NCBI GenBank assembly: GCA_963932465.1
Contig: OZ010800.1
Coordinates: forward strand, 97,421,307-97,485,306
DNA length: 64,000 nucleotides
Direction of reading: 5' to 3'
Origin: Maratus speciosus
Lineage: Eukaryota; Arthropoda; Arachnida; Araneae; Salticidae
Shown: positions 32,390 through 45,400 of the stretch, one piece after another
How the letters are laid out: each line of letters begins with the position of its first letter
Position numbering within the stretch: position 1 is the first letter of the stretch
Program-made: the position numbers and the translations under genes
Notes under the pieces: generated by a model
Told to the model about the DNA's origin: nothing
Database searches by the model: none
What the model saw: the letters and a program-made list of their open reading frames with translations, nothing else

Positions 32390-35300
32390 TTTTATTTACA
32401 ACAAACTCATCCAAAGTCGAGGTAATCTCTCTCTCTCTCTCTTATATGTACAACCATTAAATAAACATTACCGAGCACCATCAAAAATTGTGATTATGAA
32501 TGAAATGACAATAATACAGTTTCCCCCGACGCACTTAACATGGATTCTGAAAACATAGAATATACGGGCTGCTATGTATAAAATATAGTCCCCTGTACTA
32601 TATTACGAGAATTGATATGGAAGAAAAAAAGAAAAATATGGATACCGATAAAAATAATTGAAAAGCTTCTATATTGAATTACGTTATCAAGAGTACAGAA
32701 TTCAATTATATAAACAAAATAGTCGTTATCTGTGAGAAAAAAAGCTAAAAGCTGAATATTTTTTTCTCCTGTACTCAAACGACTAATACGATCAAAAGCA
32801 TAGTTTCAAGATGAAACCAGAATAATATTAAATGCCATGAAATGGAAAAAGCAACACAACCTTTTAAATATTTAATTTATAGCAATGAAAAATAGTAATA
32901 TTACACAACATACCTAATATAATCCCAGTTTTATTTAATCCAAATACACTCCTGCACATGGTATCCAAAAGCATGATAAGTTTAAGGTTATTTTTGCAGT
33001 TAAGTTAACACAGATATTAAAACCTAATGGTTGGAGTTAATCCATTTTGAAATACCGTGATAAATGCAATTAATATAATATAAATAGAAAATAATTACAA
33101 TATTAGTATTTAAAATACCTATTAACCCTTTTAAATTTCTTAACTAAAGTTAAAAATCCCAAAACTATTATTTTACAATGTCGCCAATAATCAGCGTTTA
33201 GTACCACCTAGTGTTGAAAATTGAAAATATTACTCTAATAGAAACTACAGATAAAATGCAAATTAAATTTTGGTGCTGACATCTAGTATGATAAATTAAA
33301 ACAATTGTGATCAAATGTTATATATATATGTATATATATAACCACTATATAATTACAATTCATCGTCTATTTTCAATTACTCAAATTAAATTTATGTCCC
33401 AAAAATTTATCGCTGTTTTTGAATAATTCATTTTATGCATTAAGTTATTATTTTTTTGTATATGTGATTTTTTTGAAATAACAAAAATGTCAAAGAGGGA
33501 CAAATACTTAGATTAGCAGTAATACAAAATAGTTTAGCAGTATTTTAATAAATCAAAACTGACTTATAAAGTAGGGAAGATTTTTAAATAAATGAGTATT
33601 AGTTTTATTATTTTTAGAATCATTCACTTAGATGCTTCTAAAGTGTTCATCGCTCTTTAAATGTTTTTCCTTTAATAAACATCGTATGTCAAATGAAGTC
33701 ACATCGCAAGAAATCACTTTACATAATAATTAAAGTTACATAAATTTATGCTGAATAAATTTCAAGCATTATTTTTATTCAAAAATTATCAAATGCAAAA
33801 TTTATTTAAAGATAAAAATATAACAGATATAATTAGGTGTTAGTTTTTTTTCTGTTGCTTGACGAAATTTCCGTCTTTTCCTTGGAGGATTTTAAGAAAT
33901 TTTGAGATTACATATAAGAATTGTCTGCTGTTTGAGGGGAAAAAATCCAATTTCTGAAACAGAAGATTGTCTGTAGCACAGTTGCCACCATTGTGATTTG
34001 AAAATAATAATAATAATAATAAAGCTTAAATTGAAGAATTTCGTGAAATTTTTAACTTAGATTGGTGGAACTTCAGTGTTTTCTGAGATAATGGGTAAAT
34101 AAAACGAAAAATATTAGTGAATGAACGAAATAGAAAAAAAAAGAAAAGTGAATGTAAATTCACCTTTTTTTTTGTGTATATTGCTCTCCCACCTTTGAGC
34201 GTATTTAATATTTATTTCTAAATATATATCATTTTATAATTTTCTGATTTTTTCCTGTGTTGTTCTAACATATCAATCTTTACTTTTGATAATAGTAACC
34301 TAAAATAAAACAACGACCATTAACAGGATTATTTAAAGCAACAACGTTCCTCTTTAAAATCACAAAGCCTTTTCCAGTACCTTAATATAGATGGTTATTA
34401 ACTTCCTTTGCCGTAACATTTACGTACGTTTGATATTTACTAAAAAATAAATCTCGTTTTGAAAATTTCTAACTCTTTCTTGCATTGACTATCACATTAG
34501 CATTTTTCTTATCTTTTGAAAAAAAAAAATCTAAAAGAAAAATTAAAAACAGGAATTCTTCTTTTTCAGAATTTAGTGTCGCCCTCAATGAAAAAAAAAA
34601 ACATATATGGATATAAATATAGATAGCACAAAACATATTTCAGTTTTAACAATTAAAACATACACTTTTATATTTATATCAAATGACACCATTCGCATCC
34701 GGAAGAAGAATTTCTCATTTACGATCTAGTCTTGAACAACATCTACAGTAAAGTATGCATAGGACGTCACTATCGCTAAATAATACATAAATCCAAGTAA
34801 GAGATGTCGTCATTAAATATACTCGACAAAAAAATTGGCGATCCAATGATTCATATGCCTTAATTTGTTTATAATATAAATATAGATACTTAAAATTAAC
34901 TGTATTTTATAACACTTCCATGTTTTATCACGTCATTTATTTATATATTTTTTTCAAAATAGTACGTATTTTAATTACAATTTTTTCAGTTGTTATGTGA
35001 AAATGGCAATAAAAAATATAATTACTATTTTCCAACTATTTTTCCTTTACTTTCTATAGAAATGGAGTACTTGACAATGAAAAACAAAAGGTGCTAAAAA
35101 CTATGAAGAAGTCAATATCTAAAAAATAAATTGAGATGCAGTTTTCGAACAAATTGCATTTAAAAGTACTTTTTTTTCCAATACGACGGTATTAAAATTG
35201 AAAATGCACGATGCTTAAAAGTTAAAAAAATTACAGAAGAATATTTAACAGTACAATGAAACATCTGATTTGTTTTACGGCTGGATTATACAACGGAAAA

Positions 35301-35708
35301 TTATTGTTTGAAGACGACATGTTAATTGCTGGAGAAAGGAATATCATACCTGGGGCTAAAAAGCCAGAAAACATTTACACACTGTGTTAAAATGAGCTTA
35401 TTTTTCTCCAATTGCAGAAAAGTCTACTTAACACTTTAGCGTTATAATTAAATGTTCTGTAATAGCAAGAAACAAAATGATAATTTATTTTTATTAGTTT
35501 ATTCATTGATTTTTACTTACTGCATGCCAGTTGTCCTATTCCACTGACTGTGTGGCACAATAGAATGTTTTTCTGACAATTCTTCTTTTCATCTGTATTC
35601 ATTTTAAATACTATTCTTGATATTATCAATCATTTTAACGTGCAATAAATAACCCTACTATTTGGCATCTGACAGTAGAAAACGATACACAATAGAAATA
35701 TCTATATT
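32390..35708. other. AT-rich stretch without a recognisable gene
   Basis: Holds a CT microsatellite (32427-32441), a TATATG repeat (33319-33340) and an AATAATAAT run (34003-34021). No coding frame resembles a known protein. It ends where the satellite array begins. Confidence 0.55.
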
Positions 35709-37410
35709 ATAAAAAAGAATAGTGCCCAGCTATACTGATGGCATTGAGCTCACAGGCTATTCACATTAATTGTATATTATACACCTATTTTAAAGACTAA
35801 TGCCCCTCAAAAAAATAAGTGAAGAGGAATTAACGCCCGTTTCCCCCTTTATACTTAACCAGTGAACCTCCAAATCTAATCAGGGAAGCCCCTTATCATA
35901 ATAAACCGGTATACCAAATTTGGAGCAAATCGAATAATCCTGCAAAAAAAATTATCTAAATTAAGGGGGTGGACTAGCCCCCCTTTATCTTTAACCAATG
36001 AATCGCCAAAACGAATCAGGGAAGCTCCTTAACATAATAAACCGGTATACCAAATTTGGAGCAAAGCGAATAATTCTGCATGAAAAACACGTTTATATAA
36101 ATTAAGGGGGTGGCCTAGCCCCCTTCCCCCTTTATCTTTAACCAATAAACCCCTAAAACTAATAAAGGAAGTTCCTTAACATAATAAACCGGTATACCAA
36201 CTTCGGAGCAAATCGAATCATTCTGCATGAAAAAACCATTTATCTGAATTAAAAGGTGTGGACTAGCCCCCTTTCCCCCCTTTATTCTTAAATAATGAAC
36301 CCCCAAAACTAATCAGGGAAGTTCCTTAACATAATAAACCGGTATACCAAATTCGGAGCAAATCGAATCATTCTGCATGAAAAACACAATTATATGAATT
36401 AAGGAGGTGGACTAGCCCCCTTTTCCCCTTTATTCTTAACCAATGAACCCCAACAACTAATCAGGGAAGTTCCTTAAGATAAAAAACCGGTATACCAAAT
36501 TCGGACTAATCAGGGAAGTTCCTTATCATAATAAACCGGTATACCAAATTCGGAGCAAATCGAACCATTCTGCATGAAAAACCCATTTATTTCAATTAAG
36601 AGGGGCGGGCTAACCTCCCTTTTCCCCCTTTACCCTTAACCAATGAACCCCCAAAACTAATCAGGGAAGTTCCTTAACATAATAAACCGTTATACCAAAT
36701 TCGGAGCAAATCGAATCATTCTGCATAAAAAACTCATTTATCTGATTTAAGGGGGTGTACTAACCCCGTTTTTCCCCCTTTATCCTTAACCAATGAACTC
36801 CCAAAACTGATCAGGGGATTTCCTTAACATAATAACCGGTATACCAAATTCGGAGCAAATCGAATCATTCTGCATGAAAAACACATTTATCTGAATTAAG
36901 GGGGGGGGGACTAAACCCGTTTTTCCACCTTTATCCTTAACCAATGAACTCCCAAAACTAATCAGGGAAGTTCCTTAACATAATAAACCGGTATACCAAA
37001 TTCGGAGCAAATCGAATGATTCTGCATGAAAAACCCATTTATCTGAATTAGGGGGGGGGACTAACCCCGTTTCCCCCCCCCTTTTATCCTTAACCAATGA
37101 ACCCCCAAAACTAATAATGGATGTTCCTTAACATAATAAACCGGTATACCAAATTCGGACCAAATCGAATGATTCTGCATGAAAAACCCATTTTTCTGAA
37201 TTAAGGGGGGTGACTAACCCCGTTTCCCCCCTTTTATCCTTAACCAATGAACTCCCAAAACTAATCAGGGAAGCGCCTTATCACAATGAACCTAGGAAAA
37301 AATTTTGAAGCAAATCGGATGTTTCTATCAAGAGTTATCGCGTTACGTACATACATACATAACAGAACGGGAGGGCACATTAGCTCTCAGGCTTTGATAG
37401 CCTGTGAGCT
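35709..37410 (+). repeat. unit 1 (short class), first of the array
   Basis: 1.70 kb. Left edge against unique DNA at about 35709; leader slightly diverged (AGAATAGTGCCC, ACACCTATTT). About ten monomers with GGTATACC near 35908, 36044, 36191, 36341, 36489, 36538, 36838, 36990 and 37143. The 36489/36538 pair is a 49 bp partial monomer; the monomer near 36689 has CGTTATACC. Ends with the hairpin at 37382-37410. Confidence 0.85.
37382..37410 (+). repeat. terminal hairpin of the unit (representative)
   Basis: AGCTCTCAGGCT, loop TTGAT, AGCCTGTGAGCT: 11 of 12 pairs, plus two further TT/AA pairs outside. The inverted equivalent of the right arm, AGCTCACAGGCT, lies in every unit leader (35747-35758 in unit 1). 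The same hairpin ends at 39115, 40975, 42489, 45508, 48972, 50830, 54899, 56453, 58266, 61729 and 63587. Unit 6 has TTGGT in the loop. Confidence 0.9.
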
Positions 37411-39115
37411 AAATAAAAAAGAAAAGTGCCCAGCTAAACTGATGGCATTGAGCTCACAGGCTATTCACACTAATTGTATATTATACACTTATTTTAAAGA
37501 ATAATGCCTCTCAAAAAAATAAGTGAAGGGGAATTAGCCCCCGTTTCCCCCTTTATACTTAACCAGTGAACCTCCAAATCTCACCAGGGAAGCCCCTTAT
37601 CATAATAAACCGGTATACCAAATTTGGAGCAAATCGAATAATCCTGCAAAAAAACATTTATCCAAATTAAGGGGGTAGACTAGCCCCCCTTTATCTTTAA
37701 CCAATGAATCGCCAAAACGAATCAGGGAAGCTCCTTAACATAATAAACCGGTATACCAAATTTGGAGCAAAGCGAATAATTCTGCATGAAAAACCCGTTT
37801 ATATAAATTAAGTGGGGTGGCCTAGCCCCCCTTCCCCCTTTATCTTTAACCAATAAACCCCTAAAACTAATAAAGGAATTCCTTAACATAATAAACCGGT
37901 ATACCAACTTCGGAGCAAATCGAATCATTCTGCATGAAAAAACCATTTATCTGAATTAAAAGGTGTGGACTAGCCCCCTTTCCCCCCTTTATTCTTAAAT
38001 AATGAACCCCCAAAACTAATCAGGGAAGTTCCTTAACATAATAAACCGGTATACCAAATTCGGAGCAAATCAAATCATTCTGCATGAAAAACACAATTAT
38101 ATGAATTAAGGAGGTGGACTAGCCCCCTTTTCCCCTTTATTCTTAACCAATGAACCCCAACAACTAATCAGGGAAGTTCCTTAAGATAATAAACCGGTAT
38201 ACCAAATTTGGACTAATCAGGGAAGTTCCTTATCATAATAAACCGGTATACCAAATTCGGAGCAAATCGAACCATTCTGCATGAAAAACCCATTTATTTC
38301 AATTAAGAGGGGCGGGCTAACCTCCCTTTTCCCCCTTTACCCTTAACCAATGAACCCCCAAAACTAATCAGGGAAGTTCCTTAACATAATAAACCGTTAT
38401 ACCAAATTCGGAGCAAATCGAATCATTCTGCATAAAAAACTCATTTATCTGATTTAAGGGGGTGTACTAACCCCGTTTTTCCCCCTTTATCCTTAACCAA
38501 TGAACTCCCAAAACTGTTCAGGGGAGTTCCTTAACATAATAACCGGTATACCAAATTCGGAGCAAATCGAATCATTCTGCATGAAAAACACATTTATCTG
38601 AATTAAGTGGGGTGGACTAACCCCGTTTCCCCCCCTTTATCCTTAACCAATGAACTCCCAAAACTGATCAGGGAAGTTCCTTAACATAATAAACCGGTAT
38701 ACCAAATTCGGAGCAAATCGAATCATTCTGCATGAAAAACAAATTTATCTAAATTAAGGGGGAGGGGACTAACCCCGTTTTTCCACCTTTATCCTTAACC
38801 AATGAACTCCCAAAACTAATCAGGGATGTTCCTTAACATAATAAACCGGTATACCAAATTCGGAGCAAATCGAATGATTCTGCATGAAAAACCCATTTTT
38901 CTGAATTAAGGGGTGGGACTAACCCCGTTTCCCCCCCTTTTATCCTTAACCAATGAACTCCCAAAACTAATCAGGGAAGCGCCTTATCACAATGAACCTA
39001 GGAAAAAATTTGAAGCAAATCGGATGTTTCTATCAAGAGTTATCGCGTTACGTACATACATACATAACAGAACGGGAGGGCACATTAGCTCTCAGGCTTT
39101 GATAGCCTGTGAGCT
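37411..39115 (+). repeat. unit 2 (short class)
   Basis: 1.71 kb; leader with ACACTTATTT and AGTGAAGGGG. Monomer order follows unit 1 closely, including the partial monomer at about 38199-38248. One T is missing in the tail (AAAAAATTTGAAG), a change shared with unit 9. Confidence 0.85.
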
Positions 39116-40975
39116 AAATAAAAAAGAAAAGTGCCCAGCTAAACTGATGGCATTGAGCTCACAGGCTATTCACACTAATTGTATATTATACACTTATTTT
39201 AAAGAATAATACCCCTCAACAAAAATAAGTGAAGGGGAATTAGCCCCCGTTTCCCCCTTTATACTTAACCAGTGAACCTCCAAATCTCACCAGGGAAGCC
39301 CCTTATCATAATAAACCGGTATACCAAATTTGGAGCAAATCGAATAATCCTGCAAAAAAAACATTTATCTAAATTAAGGGGGTGGACTAGCCCCCCTTTA
39401 TCTTTAACCAATGAATCGCCAAAACGAATCAGGGAAGCTCCTTAACATAATAAACCGGTATACCTAATTTGGAGCAAAGCGAATAATTCTGCGTGAAAAA
39501 CCCGTTTATATAAATTAAGTGGGGTGGCCTAGACCCCTTCCCCCTTTATCTTTAACCAATAAACCCCTAAAACTAATAAAGGAATTCCTTAACATAATAA
39601 ACCGGTATACCACCTTCGGAGCAAATCGAATCATTCTGCATGAAAAAACCATTTATCTGAATTAAAAGGTGTGGACTAGCCCCCTTTCCCCCCTTTATTC
39701 TTAAATAATGAACCCCCAAAACTAATCAGGGAAGTTCCTTAACATAATAAACCGGTATACCAAATTCGGAGCAAATCAAATCATTCTGCATGAAAAACAC
39801 AATTATATGAATTAAGGAGGTGGACTAGCCCCCTTTTCCCCTTTATTCTTAACCAATGAACCCCAACAACGAATCAGGGAAGTTCCTTAAGATAATAAAC
39901 CGGTATACCAAATTTGGACTAATCAGGGAAGTTCCTTATCATAATAAACCGGTATACCAAATTCGGAGCAAATCGAACCATTCTGCATGAAAAACCCATT
40001 TATTTCAATTAAGAGGGACGGGCTAACTTCCCTTTTCCCCCTTTACCCTTAACCAATGAACCCCCAAAACTAATCAGGGAAGTTCCTTAACATAATAAAC
40101 CGTTATACAAAATTCGGAGCAAATCGAATCATTCTGCATGAAAAACTCATTTATCTGATTTAAGGGGGTGTACTAACCCCGTTTTTCCCCCTTTATCCTT
40201 AACCAATGAACTCCCAAAACTGATCAGGGGAGTTCCTTAACATAATAACCGGCATACCAAATTCGGAGCAAATCGAATCATTCTGCAGGAAAAACACATT
40301 TATCTGAATTAAGTGGGGTGGACTAACCCCGTTTCCCCCCCTTTATCCTTAACCAATGAACTCCCAAAACTGATCAGGGAAGATCCTTAACATAATAAAC
40401 CGGTATACCAAATTCGGAGCAAATCGAATCATTCTGCATGAAAAACAAATTTATCTAAATTAAGGGGGGGGGGGGACTAACCCCGTTTTTCCACCTTTAT
40501 CCTTAACCAATGAACTCCCAAAACTAATCAGGGATGTTCCTTAACATAATAAACCGGTATACCAAATTCGGAGCAAATCGAATGATTCTGCATGAAAAAC
40601 CATTTTTCTGAATTAAGGGGGGGTGGACTAACCCCGTTTCCCCCCCTTTATCCTTAACCAATGAACCCCAAAAACTAATAACGGATGTTCCTGAACATAA
40701 TAAACCGGTGTACCAAATTCGGAGCAAATCGAATGATTCTGCATGAAAAACCCATTTTTCTGAATTAAGGGGTGGGACTAACCCCGTTTCCCCCCCTTTT
40801 ATCCTTAACCAATGAACTCCCAAAACTAATCAGGGAAGCGCCTTATCACAATGAACCTAGGAAAAAATTTTGAAGCAAATCGGATGTTTCTATCAAGAGT
40901 TATCGCGTTACTTACATACATACATAACAGAACGGGAGGGCACATTAGCTCTCAGGCTTTGATAGCCTGTGAGCT
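39116..40975 (+). repeat. unit 3 (short class)
   Basis: 1.86 kb; like unit 2 but with one more monomer before the tail. Partial monomer at about 39901-39950. A G run of 14 at about 40463-40476. Confidence 0.85.
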
Positions 40976-42489
40976 AAATAAAAAAGAAAAGTGCCCAGCT
41001 AAACTGATGGCATTGAGCTCACAGGCTATTCACACTAATTGTATATTATACACTTATTTTAAAGAATAATACCCCTCAACAAAAATAAGTGAAGGGGAAT
41101 TAGCCCCCGTTTCCCCCTTTATACTTAACCAGTGAACCTCCAAATTTCACCAGGGAAGCCCCTTATCATAATAAACCGGTATACCAAATTTGGAGCAAAT
41201 CGAATAATCCTGCAAAAAAAAACATTTATCTAAATTAAGGGGGTGGACTAGCCCCCCTTTATCTTTAACCAATGAATCGCCAAAGCGAATCAGGGAAGCT
41301 CCTTAACATAATAAACCGGTATACCTGATTTGGAGCAAAGCGAATAATTCTGCGTGAAAAACCCGTTTATATAAATTAAGTGGGGTGGCCTAGACCCCTT
41401 CCCCCTTTATCTTTAACCAATAAACCCCTAAAACTAATAAAGGAATTCCTTAACATAATAAACCGGTATACCACCTTCGGAGCAAATCGAATCATTCTGC
41501 ATGAAAAAACCATTTATCTGAATTAAAAGGTGTGGACTAGCCCCCTTTCCCCCCTTTATTCTTAAATAATGAACCCCCAAAACTAATCAGGGAAGTTCCT
41601 TAACATAATAAACCGGTATACCAAATTCGGAGCAAATCAAATCATTCTGCATGAAAAACACAATTATATGAATTAAGGAGGTGGACTAGCCCCCTTTTCC
41701 CCTTTATTCTTAACCAATGAACCCCAACAACTAATCAGGGAAGTTCCTTAACATAATAACCGGCATACCAAATTCGGAGCAAATCGAATCATTCTGCAGG
41801 AAAAACACATTTATCTGAATTAAGCGGGGTGGACTAACCCCGTTTTCCCCCCTCTATCCTTAACCAATGAACTCCCAAAACTGATCAGGGAAGTTCCTTA
41901 ACATAATAAACCGGTATACCAAATTCGGAGCAAATAGAATCATTCTGCATGAAAAACAAATTTATCTAAATTACGGGGGGGGGGGAACTAACCCTGTTTT
42001 TCCACCTTTATCCTTAACCAATGAACTACCAAAACTAATCAGGGATGTTCCTTAACATAATAAACCGGCATACCAAATTCGGAGCAAATCGAATGATTCT
42101 GCATGAAAAACCATTTTTCTGAATTATGGGGGGTGGTGGACTAACCCCGTTTCCCCCCCCCTTTATCCTTAACCAATGAACCCCAAAAACTAATAATGGA
42201 TGTTCCTTAACATAATAAACCGGTATACCAAATTCGGAGCAAATCGAATGATTCTGCATGAAAAACCCATTTTTCTGAATTAAGGGGGGTGACTAACACC
42301 GTTTCCCCCCTTTTATCCTTATCCAATGAACTCCCAAAACTAATCAGGGAAGCGCCTTATCACAATGAACCTAGGAAAAAATTTTGAAGCAAATCGGATG
42401 TTTCTATCAAGAGTTATCGCGTTACTTACATACATACATAACAGAACGGGAGGGCACATTAGCTCTCAGGCTTTGATAGCCTGTGAGCT
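40976..42489 (+). repeat. unit 4 (short class, shortest)
   Basis: 1.51 kb. The leader half follows unit 3 (shared GGAATTCCTTAACATAATAA with CACCTTCGG), but the partial-monomer scar and following monomers are missing. The back half from about 41477 is the first copy of a 3.02 kb tandem duplication. Confidence 0.85.
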
Positions 42490-45400
42490 AAATAAAAAAG
42501 AAAAGTGCCCAGCTAAACTGATGGCATTGAGCTCACAGGCTATTCACACTAATTGTATATTATACACATATTTTAAAGAATAATGCCCCTCAAAAAAATA
42601 AGTGAAAGGGAATTAGCCCCCGTTTCCCCCTTTATACTTAACCAGTGAACCTCCAAATCTCACCAGGGAAGCCCCTTATCAAAATAAACCGGTATACCAA
42701 ATTTGGAGCAAATCGATTAATCCTGCAAAAAAAAACATTTATCTAAATTAAGGGGGTGGACTAGCCCCCCTTTATCTTTAACCAATGAATCGCCAAAACG
42801 TATCAGGGAAGCTCCTTAACATAATAAACCGGTATACCAAATTTGGAATAAAGCGAATAATTCTGCATGAAAAACCCGTTTATATAAATTAAAATGGGTG
42901 GACTAGCCCCTTTTCCCCCCTTTATTCTTAACTAATGAACCCCCAAAACTAATCAGGAAAGTTCTTTAACTTAATAAACCAGTATACCAAATTCGGAGCA
43001 AAATCGAATAATTCTGCATGAAATACCCATTTATCTGAATTAAAAGGGGTGGAGTAGCCCACTTTCCCCTCTTTATTCTTAACTAATGAACCTCCAAAAC
43101 TAATCAGGGAAGTTCCTTAACATAATAAACCGGTAGATCAAATTCAGAGGAAATCGAATCATTCTGCATGAAAAACCCGTTTCTCTGAATTAAAAGGGGT
43201 GAACGAACCCCGTTTTCCCCCCCTTATCCTTAAGAAATGAACTCCCAAATCTAATGAGGGAAGTTCATTAACATAATAAACCGGTATACCAAATTCGGAG
43301 CAAATCCAATGATTCTGCGTGAAAACCCCATTTATCTGAATTAAGGGGTGGACTAACCCCCCTTTCCCCCTTTATCCTTAATTAATGAACCCCCAAAACT
43401 AATCAGGGAAGTTCCTTAGCATAATAAACCGGTATACCAACTTCGGAGCAAATCGAATCATTCTGCATGAAAAACCCATTTATCAAAATTAAGAGGGGCG
43501 GGCTAACCTCCCTTTTTCCCCTTTATTCTTAACCAATGAACCCCCAAAACTAATCATTGATGTTCCTTAACGTAATAAACCGGTATACCAAATTCGGACA
43601 AAATCGAATGATTCTGCATGAAAAAACACATTTATCTGAATTAAGGGGGGAGGACTAACCCCGTTTTCCACCTTTATCCTTAACCAATGAACTCCCAAAA
43701 CTAATCAGGGAAGTTCCTTAACGTAATAAACCGGTATACCAAATTCGGAGCAAATCGAATAATTCTGCATAATATACCCATTTATCTGAATTAAGGGGAT
43801 GGACTAACCCCCCTTTACCCCCTTTATACTTAACAAGTGAACCTCCAAATCTAATCAAGGAAGCTCCTTATCATAATAAACCGGTATACCAAATTTGGAG
43901 CAAATCGAATAATCTTGCAAAAAAAACATTTATCTAAATTAAGAGGGTGGACTAGCCCCCCTTTATCCTTAACCAATGAATCGCCAAAACGAATCAGGGA
44001 AGCTCCTTAACATAATAAACCGGTATACCAACTTCGGAGCAAATCGAAACATTCTGCATGAAAAACCCATTTATCTAAATTAAGAGGGGCGGGCTAACCT
44101 CACTTTTCCCCCTTTACCCTGAACCAATGAAGCCCCAAAACTATTCAGGGAAGTTCCTTAACATAATAAACCAGTATACCAAATTCGGAGCAAATCGAAT
44201 CATTCTGCATGAAAAACACATTTATCTCAATTAAGGGGGGTGGACTAACCCCGTTTCCCCCCCCCCCTTTATCCTTAACCAATGAACTCCCAGAACTGAT
44301 CAGGGAAGTTCCTTAACATAATAAACCGGTATAACAAATTCGGAGCAAATCGAATCATTCTGCATGAAAAACCCATTTATCTGAATTAAGGGGGGGGGGG
44401 GTGAACTAACCCCATTTTTCCACCTTTATCCTTAACCAATGAACTCCCAAAACTAATCAGGGATGTTCCTTAACATAATAAACCGGTATACCAAATTCGG
44501 AGCAAATCGAATCATTCTGCATGAAAAAACCATTTATCTGAATTAAAAGGTGTGGACTAGCCCCCTTTCCCCCCTTTATTCTTAAATAATGAACCCCCAA
44601 AACTAATCAGGGAAGTTCCTTAACATAATAAACCGGTATACCAAATTCGGAGCAAATCAAATCATTCTGCATGAAAAACACAATTATATGAATTAAGGAG
44701 GTGGACTAGCCCCCTTTTCCCCTTTATTCTTAACCAATGAACCCCAACAACTAATCAGGGAAGTTCCTTAACATAATAACCGGCATACCAAATTCGGAGC
44801 AAATCGAATCATTCTGCAGGAAAAACACATTTATCTGAATTAAGCGGGGTGGACTAACCCCGTTTTCCCCCCTCTATCCTTAACCAATGAACTCCCAAAA
44901 CTGATCAGGGAAGTTCCTTAACATAATAAACCGGTATACCAAATTCGGAGCAAATAGAATCATTCTGCATGAAAAACAAATTTATCTAAATTACGGGGGG
45001 GGGGAACTAACCCTGTTTTTCCACCTTTATCCTTAACCAATGAACTACCAAAACTAATCAGGGATGTTCCTTAACATAATAAACCGGCATACCAAATTCG
45101 GAGCAAATCGAATGATTCTGCATGAAAAACCATTTTTCTGAATTATGGGGGGTGGTGGACTAACCCCGTTTCCCCCCCCCTTTATCCTTAACCAATGAAC
45201 CCCAAAAACTAATAATGGATGTTCCTTAACATAATAAACCGGTATACCAAATTCGGAGCAAATCGAATGATTCTGCATGAAAAACCCATTTTTCTGAATT
45301 AAGGGGGGTGACTAACACCGTTTCCCCCCTTTTATCCTTATCCAATGAACTCCCAAAACTAATCAGGGAAGCGCCTTATCACAATGAACCTAGGAAAAAA

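Noticed and set aside
37286..37504. 72-codon frame MNLGKNFEANRMF... repeated in every unit
   Set aside because: It is conserved only because the DNA is repeated. It spans the tail, the (ACAT)n run, the terminal hairpin and the next leader, so it crosses the unit boundary. Codon changes are not biased to silent positions and it resembles no protein.
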